Origin: Branchinecta lynchi
Taxonomy: Eukaryota; Arthropoda; Branchiopoda; Anostraca; Branchinectidae
NCBI GenBank assembly: GCA_023053575.1
Contig: JAKZAP010000010.1
Coordinates: forward strand, 20,148,628-20,212,627
DNA length: 64,000 bases
Reading direction: 5' to 3'
The position numbers and the translations under genes were made by a program. Of this stretch, positions 43,012 to 52,140 are shown one piece after another (position 1 is the stretch's first letter; each line of letters starts with the position of its first letter). The notes under the pieces were generated by a model. That model was not told the origin of the DNA and did no database searches. It worked only from the letters and a program-made list of their open reading frames with translations.

Positions 43012-43315
43012 CCCGATGAAAAATTTATCTCAAAATAGTACTATGAAGTAGTACGAAAAAGTTGCATGCAGTACTAATGATGCTACTACATGCTTCTACT
43101 TCAAGGCTACCGTGTTACTGCATACTACTATATGCTACTATTAGCAAGACTGGATGCTACTATGGCAAGACAGGATGCTACTGGATAGTACTACATAAGA
43201 TTGGACCAGTCTGAGGCACATCAAACCATAGTATTCTTTGCTATTACATAGTATTACATGCAACGTTTTCGTAGTACTACCATACTGCTACGCAGGCTAC
43301 AAATTTTTTATCGGC
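43012..43315 (+). mobile_element. CCCGATGAAAAAT-family MITE
   Basis: Starts CCCGATGAAAAATTTATC and ends GCTACAAATTTTTTATCGG. The interior has GATGCTACTACATGCTTCTA, GCTACCGTGTTACTGCATAC and TAGCAAGACTGGATGCTACT. It closely matches 54188-54498. Non-coding. Confidence 0.82.
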
Positions 43316-43316
43316 T

Positions 43317-43680
43317 GGGGTTGATGACTTGTGAAGGTGTCTCTAACTGAGGATCCTTCATTTAAAGTCTTTAGACATTTTTTATATTTTAGATTTAGTT
43401 GTTTAAAGAAAATATAGTTAAACAAAAATTATTTCAAAAATTCAAAAGAGAGAATTAATTTCCAAATATTAAGGGGCGGAGAATAGTAGGCTAAATAAAA
43501 TATGGGTTTATTTTCAAAAGTTAGGTGACGTGAATAGTTAAAACTGGGTAAGAATAGATTACAATTAACGTCACTGTGGGATGGAGGAGCAGACACAAAA
43601 GGTATGAAATCTGATTTCTTAGCTTTTTAAATAATATAAAAATAAGTTAAATTACAAAAGATTCTACGGAAAAAAAACAC
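43317..43680 (+). repeat. Dispersed repeat, copy 2 of the pair with 12120-12480
   Basis: Same block order as the 12120 copy (GAGAGAATTAATTTCC, AATATGGGTTTATTTTCAAA, GACGTGAATAGTTAAAA, CTGATTTCTTAG). It directly abuts the preceding MITE. Confidence 0.7.
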
Positions 43681-43689
43681 ACATACACG

Positions 43690-45145
43690 TAGGATTTTGA
43701 GTGCAAGCTAGGTGAAAAGGCTGAAATACGGAAGTTACTATATGACAACGATATGCTATATTGTATAATTATTTGCAATCGACCATACAAATAAGGAATT
43801 TACTATGCGAATATTACTTTCCAAAATTTACTTCCTTTGTCAATGTCACTTTCTCTACATCTCCCAACCCCGAGCAACCGCGATTCACTATTTCTAAGAC
43901 CAAAAAGGACAAATCTAGTCTTTTAATTATCTAGCACACAAATTAATGTTCTGAAACTTCAAGCTATGAGAACCTAACAAAATCGATGTTCCACTGTAAC
44001 GGTTCCATTGTCAAGGCTTGGATCAAAGGTTACAACCCGGATGTCCTTTGACAGCGAAACGGGGGGGGGTCAAAGAAAGGATACACAAATTTTCCCACAT
44101 TTCCTTAATTTGAGTGTGGGTGTGGGGGGGGGGGGGTCTCGGCTATGATGGTGACAGAAGCCTCATCTCGGCAGAGTATCTTTAAAGGACCCCTCTTGCT
44201 TATTCTGCCTTTGATAATATACCTAGCTCCCTTATGGAATTATAAGCTTCTAAAATCCCCGCTATTCTCCATTGTTTCGTTTTGTACCTACGAGTGTTTA
44301 GCGCTTTCTGGGCCAAGCCGTGTTTTGTCGGTTACACACCGCGAAGTTTGCCAGAGTCTTGAACGCTCGCTGGCAACTCTTTCACACATAAGGATATGAG
44401 AATCTTCTCTTTTTGACTTCTTTTATTCGCTTAGTTTTCCTACTTTTGAACCACGGCGCGTTCAGTTTTCAAATGTTTTGCGCCCAGCCGCCGCGTTGGG
44501 GAGCAGGAAGGCTGGATAGAATCTACAAGCGCTACAGGCTAAATTCAGATGGAAAGTAATGGTATTTTAGAGGAATGAATTTCTGATCCGTTTCATAGTG
44601 AAAAGATCATTTCTAGTATAAGTTGTACTTTAAGTATTAACACTCGAAAAAAGCGATCGGCGGGCAGGCAGTAAGGCGATTTGTCCCAACCAATAAAAGA
44701 TGTATAAAAGGACCAATGAAGATATGTGGGCGGCGCTTGTAAACTACTCGACCAGAAGTTGTTCTATGATTGACGTTTCCAAGGGAGCAACTGCCTTTCT
44801 GTCACGTTGTTTGTCGGAATAAACAACCCCGATTTGCTCGCGCATCTCATGCAATCCCAGCCATCTAGAGAGATTATGGCGCGATTTCCGCCCTTATTCC
44901 TAATACGAAGTTTGCTTATTTGACTTCAAGGCAATATGCTCTCTACAAACATCAAAATACGGCTCTTTTCTCGTTTTCTAATAAGCTGAATTTAGCTAAT
45001 ACTTTGTGAGTATTCTCAACGCTATTTTTGGTCAAACTGCAGAGTTTAACTTTTCAATTAACTTAGTGTTTGTTTCAATCACAGAACTGTTCGACATGAA
45101 GAAACATGATCGTAACGTCTGACAAAAAGAAAGAAGTGTATTGTT
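43690..45145. other. RASSF intron, no gene recognised
   Basis: G-homopolymer runs near 44062 and 44126. A short trace of the 31680/39260 repeat near 44560-44660. The open frame 44145-44399 has no domain. Nothing else supportable. Confidence 0.45.
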
Positions 45146-45247
45146 TTGACTCTTCTCTTCTTCTTCTTCTAATCATTAATGGCATCGGGACAGCTGGAGA
45201 GCGCGACCCTTTTCGCATTTCGGTTGATCTTCTTCTAAGAAGTTGAC

Positions 45248-45555
45248 GGGCACCTCAACTGGGATCACCGCCCAGGAGGAATTATCCTCTTCTTGGTTGA
45301 GCTTGAAGAGTGGATAATGGCACCTCGACTGGGATCGAAGCCCAGGAGGAATTACCCCCTTCTTACTGATGGTGAAGTTGACGATGGAACCTCGACTGGG
45401 ATCAGAGCCCAGGAGGAATTATCCTCTTCGTGTGGATGATTGGCAGGCAATGGCACCTCGACTGAGATCAGAGCACAGGTGGAATTGTCCAAATTGTCCT
45501 CTTCGTGTGGTTGATGGTAGGTGATGTCAACTCGACTGGGATCAGGGCCCATGAG
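45248..45555 (-). repeat. Minisatellite in the 3' region of the I-clade LINE
   Basis: Five copies of a 65-74-base unit containing CACCTCGACTGGGATC, GCCCAGGAGGAATTATCCTC and variable TTG/GTGG linkers, starting near 45251, 45321, 45389, 45454 and 45528. In the ORF2 frame beyond its stop, copies read as repeated ALIPVEVP and HPHEEDNS, so it could once have been a repetitive C terminus; a 3' UTR array is equally possible. Confidence 0.75.
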
Positions 45556-45558
45556 TAA

Positions 45559-46148
45559 TTACTCAAGTGATTGAGCTGGCTGATCAGTTGCAGTCGCAAG
45601 TGCTTTCATCATTGCTCGATAGACGGCTTCTTCAGTTTTTTTGCTGAGCTCCATCTGCGTGATTGCTTCAAAGTCGAAAGGAAGCTTTTCTTTGGTGCAG
45701 AGTTGGCGCAGTTGGTCCCGGAGAGGGTTTTGTCTGCATTCCAACAGTAGGTGCTGGGGGGTTTCATCAATTCGTTTGCACATTCTGCATAGAGGGCTGG
45801 GTGAGAGTTTCCACTCGAATAATGTTTTGTTCAGCATCAAGGCACAACTCTTCAGTCTATAATAGAGACACTGCTCCCGTCTGGATTTGAAGGGTGTGTT
45901 GTTGAGTCTGCTGCTCGATCTGGGAGTTCTTTTCCTCAGAATGTCTCTGAATGTGTTAATCTTCAGGGCTGTTTGGGTTAGCGACTCCCTTGCTTTGTTT
46001 GCCAGTGCATCAACAACTTCGTTCTGTTTGATCCCCTTGTGGCTTGGGATGTGTAGGAATACACATTTCACGGACTGATTTTGCAGTTGTCTGAGTAACT
46101 TCCTTATATTCCAGAGGTCCGTGTCCTCAGCTTGACAATGGATTTTCT
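45559..46148 (-). pseudogene. I-clade LINE ORF2: C-terminal part of RNase H and C-terminal domain (frameshifted)
   Basis: This is the continuation of ORF2 in a second frame. It carries HIPSHKGIKQNEVVDALA, the final RNase H block with its His and Asp, then a region with CALMLNKTLFEW, and CRMCKRIDETPQHLLLEC, a CxxC...HxxxxC zinc-binding motif typical of LINE C termini. Stop TAA at 45559. It is separated from the upstream RNase H part by the 11-base duplication at 46161-46182. Confidence 0.85.
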
Positions 46149-46478
46149 TTATGAGGTCAAGAGAGGATCTAGAGAGGATCTAGAGTCGGTGAGAAGGACG
46201 ACCTTCCGATTAGATGGCGGTTTCTTCGAGATGACTTCTAGTGCTTTCCAGATCGCTGTTAGCTCTGCCGTCAAGGTGGACGAACCGTCGGCAATTTTAG
46301 TGAGGATGTGCAGGTTATATTGTGGTATAGTCGATGCCGATCCTGCCTTGTTGTCCTTTACTGATCCGTCTGTAAAGACTTGTAGGTAGTCAGGGTATTT
46401 CTGATGCATCTCCAGTGAGAACAGCTGCTGAATCTCTTCGTCTGAATATTCGTGCTTTCTGTGCGGTATGAGCTGTAA
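46149..46478 (-). pseudogene. I-clade LINE ORF2: N-terminal part of RNase H
   Basis: In the same frame as ORF2 but after its TAG. It contains FTDGSVKDNKAG (first catalytic Asp), TAELTAIWKAL (Glu) and LLTDSRSS (Asp), so the RNase H active site itself is kept. The frame is thrown off by a tandem duplication of GAGAGGATCTA (46161-46171 and 46172-46182) and stops at 46149. Confidence 0.88.
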
Positions 46479-49310
46479 CTAGACTTCTAGGCCTGTCATT
46501 TCCCAGGGTGGGTCCTCCGGGAACGGACGGGCTATTGCGGCTTCGTTCTTCCAGTCACTTATGTGCTCCTTGAAGGTCTCCCAGCAGGTGCCCTTCTTCT
46601 TGGTGTTTTTGCTGTCTATCATCACCTCTTTTTGCACGACGTGGGTCAGTCCATAGCTTTGAATTTTTGTGAAGTACTTTGTTATACTTCTCATCCCTCT
46701 TTCGTTAATTGTTGGGAGATTAGCTAGCTGACGAAGCTTCGTTGTGGGGGTGTGCTTGTGCAAGCCGAGGGCGATCCTGATAGCTGTGTTCTGCACTGTT
46801 TCAAGGGATGACATGAGCTGTTTTGAACTTCGGGTTGTTAACATTGCTCCATATTCAATTTTTGACCTGATGTAAGTCTTATAGAAGTCAATCAGCGTCT
46901 TTGGCGATGAGCCCCAATCAGTCCCGGCAAGCCTCTTCATCAAGGACAGCCTTTTCATACATGATGTCCGGGTGGCTTCTATCTGCTTATTCCATCTCAG
47001 CTTGCTGTCTACAATCACTCCTAAGATCATTGCTTCCTGAAGATAGGGGACTTCTTTCCCTCCAATTGATAATGGTTTCAGAGTGGGTGAGGATCTTTGC
47101 TTGTGGAAGAGTATCGCTTTTGATTTTGAGCTCGACGCTGTCAGTCCCAAGTACTCAGAATACTGAAGCAGGTGGCGTAGTGTGGATTGCATTATTTGTT
47201 GTAGTTGATCGACATCTTTTCCATCTTCCCACACTCCTAAATCGTCTGCGAACATACCTTTGCTAGTTTCATCTCTTGGAGTAGTTAACTCGCAAGTGTA
47301 AATCAGAAATAGCAGTGGGCTGAGAATAGCACCTTGAGGGAGACCAATCAGGATTTCTCGCTTATTTGAGCTGACTCCATTAGCTTGGACTTCATAATAT
47401 CTTTCTTCCAAGTAGTTTCCTATGAACTCCGTTACTTCTAGCGGAAAATCTGGGTTGATCATGGTCTCTTGTAGTTTTCTCCAGATTACGTGGTCGAAGG
47501 CGCCTCCGTAGTTGATGAGGACAGCAAGAAGTGATTTCCCGTCTGCCCATGCTGTTCTAACGGCATCTTCCAAACGAATGAGCGTGTCCATTGTGCTGTG
47601 TCTTTTTCGAAATCCAGTCTGAAATTCGGGTATTATCTTGTTATGTTCGACGAACCATTCAATTCGTTTGTATATCATTCTTTCCATTATTTTGCCGAAG
47701 GTTGGTAGCAGCGATATGGGCCTGTATGATCGCGGATCTTCTATTGGTTTGCCCGGTTTCAGAACTGGTTTGATTATTGCTGTTTTCCATATCCTGGGGA
47801 ATATCTTTGCTTTCAAAGCTGAATTGTAGGTTTCTAAAAGTTTTTCTTGAAACTGTTCTGTCGATTCTTTGATCCATTTTGCGTTTATTTCGTCGTATCC
47901 TGGGGCTGTATCTTCCTTTGATTTTTCGATAGCTTCCAGCATTTCGGTCATTGTGAATTCAATTGTCAGCGAGGACTTGTATGCTGACTTTCTTGGGAGG
48001 GTGCAAGTGGGGGGGGGGGGGTATCTGAGAACTATTTCCCGTGGCAGTGTTTGGTACTGGTCAGCTAGTATTTCTACCTTTTGCTTCTCGTCACTGATGG
48101 CATGCCCTCCGACTTTCAAGTCGACTCGCATGTCGTCGACTGCAGACTGCTTACCATTGATATTGCTGATGGCTTTGTGGATTGTTGATGAGGGAGAGTT
48201 GAAGTCTAGTTTATCGGAAAACTTTTGCCATGACGTTTTTTTCGCTGATGAGCAATCTTTTCTTACTTTTGCCTCAGCTCGAAGCAGTTCTAAGTTAGTT
48301 CTTGGGCTGGGATTTTTCTGGAAGGCTTTCCTTGCTGATTTCTTGACCTTCACAGCAGCGGCACATGCTGCATTCCACCAGGTCTTTGAGGTCTTGTTGG
48401 GATTTGGATGAGAAGGTTGGTCGGAAGATTTGCTGATAGCAACATCTGCGGCGTCTAGTAGGATTCTTGTGATTAATTCTGCTTTAATCTGTGGGTCCTC
48501 TTCCTCGGTTATGATACCGTAGTCTGCATTTTCCAGTTGGCGTCGAAAGAGCTCCCAGTTAGCTTTCCTGATGTTGAATCTGCAGGTAGGGGGGATTTTA
48601 CAGGTAGTCGTGTCACCTATTACGGTGAGGATTCCTGTGTGGTCAGTCTGTAGTTCTTCGATGAGCTGGATGGTAGTGCTGTGGAGCATGTCTGCTGGTC
48701 CTAGCTGTAGATCTATTGTTGATGTTTTTCCGGTTCTGAGATCGAAGTGCGTGGGTAGGTCACATGGGGTAAGGACACAAAGGTCATTGGACTCGTTAGT
48801 GATTTTCTCAACACACTTCCCGGATTTGTTGCTTCTTCTACCTGTCTCCCAGAGTGGGCTGTGGGCGTTTAGGTCTCCTACAACCAGTGACCTATGTCCA
48901 TGCGTTTCCTGACTGACCTCTTCATGAATTTCGTTGTCTCCGCCTGGGTTGTAGATGTTTAATACTTTGAGGTTTCTTCCAGAGTCCATTGCGATTTCAA
49001 CCCCAAGAATGTCTATGTCATTCTTGTGGATTTTGGGAGGGATAGGGGTGTGGTCTACACTGTTCTTTACTAGAGTAGCAACGCCTCCGCCTTTTCTGCC
49101 TGAGGATCTGTCCTTACGGTAAATTTTGAAGCCAGGAACTTTTATTATTGTTGTTTCTTGCAGGCTTGTCTCTTGTAGACACACAACTTCGGGTTGGTAC
49201 TTATTTATTTCTACCCTTAGTTCATCCAGTTTAGATTTGTGCATCGATACTATGTTCCATTGAAGTATTTTTAAGGTATTGACCGTTGTTGCTTTTGCTG
49301 CTCGGTTCAT
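46479..49310 (-). CDS. I-clade LINE ORF2: endonuclease and reverse transcriptase (catalytic Asp lost)
   Basis: 943 codons to the TAG at 46479-46481. The endonuclease domain (about 10-240) shows ILQWNIVS, VCLQET, GDLNAHSPLW and TDHTGI. The RT domain (about 440-760) shows DTAPGYDEI, IIKPVLKPGK, YRPISLLP, motif A LAVLINYGGAFD, GLPQGAILSPLLF and motif C MFADDLGVW. Motif A should carry Asp where Asn (codon 600, 47511-47513) now stands; that Asp binds the catalytic metal, so RT should be dead. A thumb-like region and linker follow. The frame is otherwise open, which suggests modest age. Confidence 0.93.
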   Translation of the reverse strand: MNRAAKATTVNTLKILQWNIVSMHKSKLDELRVEINKYQPEVVCLQETSLQETTIIKVPGFKIYRKDRSSGRKGGGVATLVKNSVDHTPIPPKIHKNDIDILGVEIAMDSGRNLKVLNIYNPGGDNEIHEEVSQETHGHRSLVVGDLNAHSPLWETGRRSNKSGKCVEKITNESNDLCVLTPCDLPTHFDLRTGKTSTIDLQLGPADMLHSTTIQLIEELQTDHTGILTVIGDTTTCKIPPTCRFNIRKANWELFRRQLENADYGIITEEEDPQIKAELITRILLDAADVAISKSSDQPSHPNPNKTSKTWWNAACAAAVKVKKSARKAFQKNPSPRTNLELLRAEAKVRKDCSSAKKTSWQKFSDKLDFNSPSSTIHKAISNINGKQSAVDDMRVDLKVGGHAISDEKQKVEILADQYQTLPREIVLRYPPPPTCTLPRKSAYKSSLTIEFTMTEMLEAIEKSKEDTAPGYDEINAKWIKESTEQFQEKLLETYNSALKAKIFPRIWKTAIIKPVLKPGKPIEDPRSYRPISLLPTFGKIMERMIYKRIEWFVEHNKIIPEFQTGFRKRHSTMDTLIRLEDAVRTAWADGKSLLAVLINYGGAFDHVIWRKLQETMINPDFPLEVTEFIGNYLEERYYEVQANGVSSNKREILIGLPQGAILSPLLFLIYTCELTTPRDETSKGMFADDLGVWEDGKDVDQLQQIMQSTLRHLLQYSEYLGLTASSSKSKAILFHKQRSSPTLKPLSIGGKEVPYLQEAMILGVIVDSKLRWNKQIEATRTSCMKRLSLMKRLAGTDWGSSPKTLIDFYKTYIRSKIEYGAMLTTRSSKQLMSSLETVQNTAIRIALGLHKHTPTTKLRQLANLPTINERGMRSITKYFTKIQSYGLTHVVQKEVMIDSKNTKKKGTCWETFKEHISDWKNEAAIARPFPEDPPWEMTGLEV

Positions 49311-50168
49311 CTAAGGTGTCTCCATTGTTGATCTGAAGCTTGCCTCGCTTTGTGAATTGTTGCTCTGGGAGCTAAGGGAGTTGCTGGTTGAGTTTTTGCT
49401 TTTCTGCTGTTCATCCTGGGCTATTGGTGGCGGTACTTCCAGTATGATGCTTGTGAAGACTGTGTGGGCTTTCTTCCAGATATCTCCGCCAAGTAGCTGC
49501 TGTATGGCTTTTCTATTGACAAGTGCTTTTGTGGGTTCGTTTATCTGGCTATTTGCGATCAGATGTGATACCGCTAGGTATATAGCGATGTTCTTCCATG
49601 TTTCGGTTGGTTTTTGATCGGGTGTGCTAGTCTTATTTCTCAGTGGCTGATGCATCAGGGTGGGAGTGGGGTTATCATTTTGGGGTCGTGGTGTCCTCTG
49701 ATTTCGTTGGACCATCTTAGCATAAGTTGGTCTGCTGGGGGGGATCCCTCTCACTGGATATTTGGATGCTTCTTGTGGTGGTTTGGGGGTTCCTTATGCT
49801 AAGTGTGGGAGTTTCAGTCACAATATCTGTGTTGTTCCTAGCTGGAGTAGGAGATTTTTTCCTCAATTCATACATCTTCGATTTCACCATACCAAATGGT
49901 AGGTTTTCCTCTGTGGCTATCCTTAAGATTCTTGCTCTTTGTTGGTGGGCTGGACATCTGTTCTTTTCAGCAGCAGAGTGGCCCCACTGTTTACAGTTTT
50001 TGCAGTAGGGAGCTTCTTCAGGACACTGGTTGATGTTGTGTCCTTTACTGTTGCAGTAAAGACATATTGGCTCAGTGACTGTACACTTATTGGCAGAGTG
50101 TCCATGGGAATAGCACCTGGAGCAGTGTAGGGGCTTGGGTTTGTACTTTTGCAGACAGTCCCTTCTGA
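49311..50168 (-). pseudogene. I-clade LINE ORF1 (gag-like), 5'-truncated and frameshifted
   Basis: The N-terminal part kept (50168 to about 49744) encodes three zinc knuckles: CSRCYSHGHSANKC, CLYCNSKGHNINQC, and a longer third one CKNCKQWGH...C (50124-49954). These bind the element's RNA. The frame then reaches a stop near 49720, but the continuation is open in the adjacent frame (PTYAKMV, through 147 codons to TAG at 49311). The switch coincides with a run of seven G at 49737-49743, so a one-base slip, biological or from sequencing, explains it. The knuckles are unusually placed before the SYA.MV-type segment. Confidence 0.82.
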
Positions 50169-50452
50169 CAATAGTTACTATTAGTTACTATTTCCGTTCC
50201 ATCCTCACGAAAAGTTACTACGCAGACCGTTCCAACCTTGTCGGAATAGTAACTAATAGTTACTATTTGCTTACCATGCTCGGGAGCGTAGTAAGCGTAG
50301 TTACTACGCATATTTGTAACGTGATTGGTCGGATTCGCCCCTAGCGTGAGATCCTGCTGGAAAATAGAAAAATCGTTCCAGCCTTGACGGCAAAAAGCCA
50401 GAATTCGTGACGTCATGCATAGTAACTACGGTAAGTAGGGTGGAACACGCTC
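50161..50452 (-). mobile_element. GAGCGTG-family MITE, nearly full length, inverse orientation
   Basis: Contains all internal blocks (AGTTACTATTTCCGTTCC, GCTTACCATGCTCGGGAGCG, GACGTCATGCATAGTAACTA) and the terminus GGGTGGAACACGCTC at 50438-50452. The other terminus is cut about 12 bases short where the I-clade LINE begins (CCTTCTGACAATAG). Confidence 0.85.
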
Positions 50453-50840
50453 TTAATGTCATCGAGAGAGGAGGAGACGTGGCATCAAGCTGGTGCAAAT
50501 CTAGACTGAAAAGTCCGAAAAAAAAACTAGTGTTGAAATTTAATTTCGGACATCGCTGCTCGGTTAGGTCGTTGACACGGAAGTTCCAAACTTTGCTAAC
50601 TCTGGTTTTGTTATGAATGGCGGCTTGGTTTTTAATTTCATTTCATTAATAATATCATTCACGTTCAACAAGAAGGGCCGAATGAAGCACACCTCATTGA
50701 CTATTAATTTAGGGCCAGCGACTATGATGACCCCATAAATATTCCTTCATGACAAGCGATTGCGAATCGTAATCGACCGCGCTAACAGATCCGTCAGCTG
50801 TATCTATTGAAGCGAAATTTCTACCCTTCTTCACCATAAA

Positions 50841-51211
50841 AAGTTTCTCCCTGTAAGAATTAAAGTCAACTGCAATATTTTCTACTGGGATTAATCTTAT
50901 CTCTACTGAGATCACATTAATCCGAATTAGAGATAAGATTATCTTTTTAGAGACAAGATTAATCCCAATAGCAAATACTGCAAGATTTTTTTTGTATAGT
51001 GTTGGCAGGGTCCCCCTCGAGCTCAAAGCTAGAAAACTGGGCAGCTGTGACTACACTGTAAAAAGTTTCCCCGAATAAGGATGCAGTATTTGCTACTGGG
51101 ATTAATCTTATCTCTATTGGGATAAAATTAATCCGAATTAGGGATAATCTTATCTTAATAAAGACAAGATTAGTCCCAGTAGCAAATACTGCAAGTTTTT
51201 TTTTTACAGTG
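50841..51211. mobile_element. Two neighbouring CACTGTAAAAA hairpin MITEs
   Basis: The right copy (51054-51211, 158 bases) starts CACTGTAAAAAGTTTCC and ends TTTTTTTTTACAGTG with TA on both sides. Its arms carry GCAGTATTTGCTACTGGGAT and the inverse. The left copy (about 50841-51001) has the same GGGATTAATCTTATCTC core but eroded ends. TA duplications fit Tc1/mariner-type MITEs. Confidence 0.75.
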
Positions 51212-51361
51212 TACAGATTCGAAATATCGAGTCATCAAACTCAGCTGACGCATCCGTTTAGCGCAGTCAACTGTAATGCCGTGGGATATGTCCACCCCCC
51301 CCCCCCCCCCCCCCCCGCCCCCCTTCTCCGTAGTATGCGAACAGGAAGGTTACAGACTTAC

Positions 51362-51558
51362 CTAGTTACATGGACCGATTTGAACGCGCCTCGAGGTAGA
51401 AAAAACGACGTTAATTCCTTGCCAACCATAGAGGTGGAGTCATCAGCTTGCAAGAGGTCATAGAGAGATGGCGGGGTTGTGCCAGCAACGACGCTGATTG
51501 GTCGGGTCAGATTAAGCTGAATTCTTAGGAAGCCACGGTAGTTCTTGCGTGTCTTGGA
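51362..51558 (-). CDS. RASSF: RASSF1/5-type protein, exon with the start of the RA domain
   Basis: The acceptor TTTTTTGTAG and donor GTAAGT give phase 0 in and phase 2 out, matching 41006-41121. The peptide starts SKTRKNYRGFLRIQLNL, then TRPISVVAG, and ends TSFFLPRGAFKSVHVTS, equivalent to the G..KV.L.LVRP...TSFYLP.....HLHV segment of RASSF1/5. An upstream C1-domain exon, present in long vertebrate isoforms, was not recognised up to the right edge of the window; it may be outside or absent. A C homopolymer of over 20 bases (about 51294-51320) lies in the intron 45 bases past the donor. Confidence 0.92.
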
Positions 51559-51599
51559 CTACAAAAAATTGTAATGAGGCATAATACACGTTCTATGCA

Positions 51600-52140
51600 A
51601 TGTTTGTTTTTGTTTAAATTCAACTTGATCAATGGATGAATCTAAAAATACGTTAAAACATGCATTTTCTTACATTATAGTGATGACCGTTAAAAATAAA
51701 TTAGCCTACTAAGTCTACAATGAAATACAAGGGAAAAAACAAAGATCAAAATAAACAAACTATAATTAGGGCTTTTTTTCCGAAAAAAGGAAAAAATTGT
51801 GATGAAGTAGAATATTGTCAGCCTTTTCATGAAAGTTTTGGATTTTGCTATTCCTAGTTTCCAAAGGATTCCTGACTTAGAAAATCTTACAAATCCTTAC
51901 ACTCATGCATCAAGTCAAGAAAAATGTTGGATCCCTTATTTGATCAGAACGGTTACAACAGCATTCCAGTTCACCGAAAGGGAGACGAACACAAAAGCCG
52001 CGTTTTATTTCAGACACTTATATCATACAAAATGAAGTACAAAGTACCATCTTGCCGACCCTGTGACTGTAGTAGTAGTAGTAAAGTAGTAGTAGTAGTA
52101 AAGAATCGTATGTGCAACTCCGCAGCGACCTTATCAAGAG
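51600..52140. other. Upstream of the visible RASSF exons, nothing recognised
   Basis: AT-rich sequence with a (TAG)n microsatellite at about 52069-52105. The open frames 51829-52035 and 51924-52145 show no domain. Confidence 0.45.

Larger units (their letters stand above)
45150..50168 (-). mobile_element. I-clade LINE with RNase H, 5'-truncated and inactivated
   Basis: On the - strand: partial ORF1 with three zinc knuckles, ORF2 with endonuclease, RT and RNase H, a 3' minisatellite, and a GAA-type tail (45151-45172, seen as TCTTCTTC on +). ORF1 stops with TAG immediately before the ATG of ORF2 (49313-49308), suggesting termination-reinitiation. RNase H after RT and CCHC knuckles in ORF1 mark the I superfamily (I, Nimb, ingi-like). 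The 5' end is lost at a junction with a GAGCGTG MITE. It lies sense-oriented in the 10-kb RASSF intron. Confidence 0.9.

Noticed and set aside
44700..44830. TATA-like promoter (TGTATAAAAGGACC)
   Set aside because: No downstream gene or initiator context; likely chance within intron sequence.
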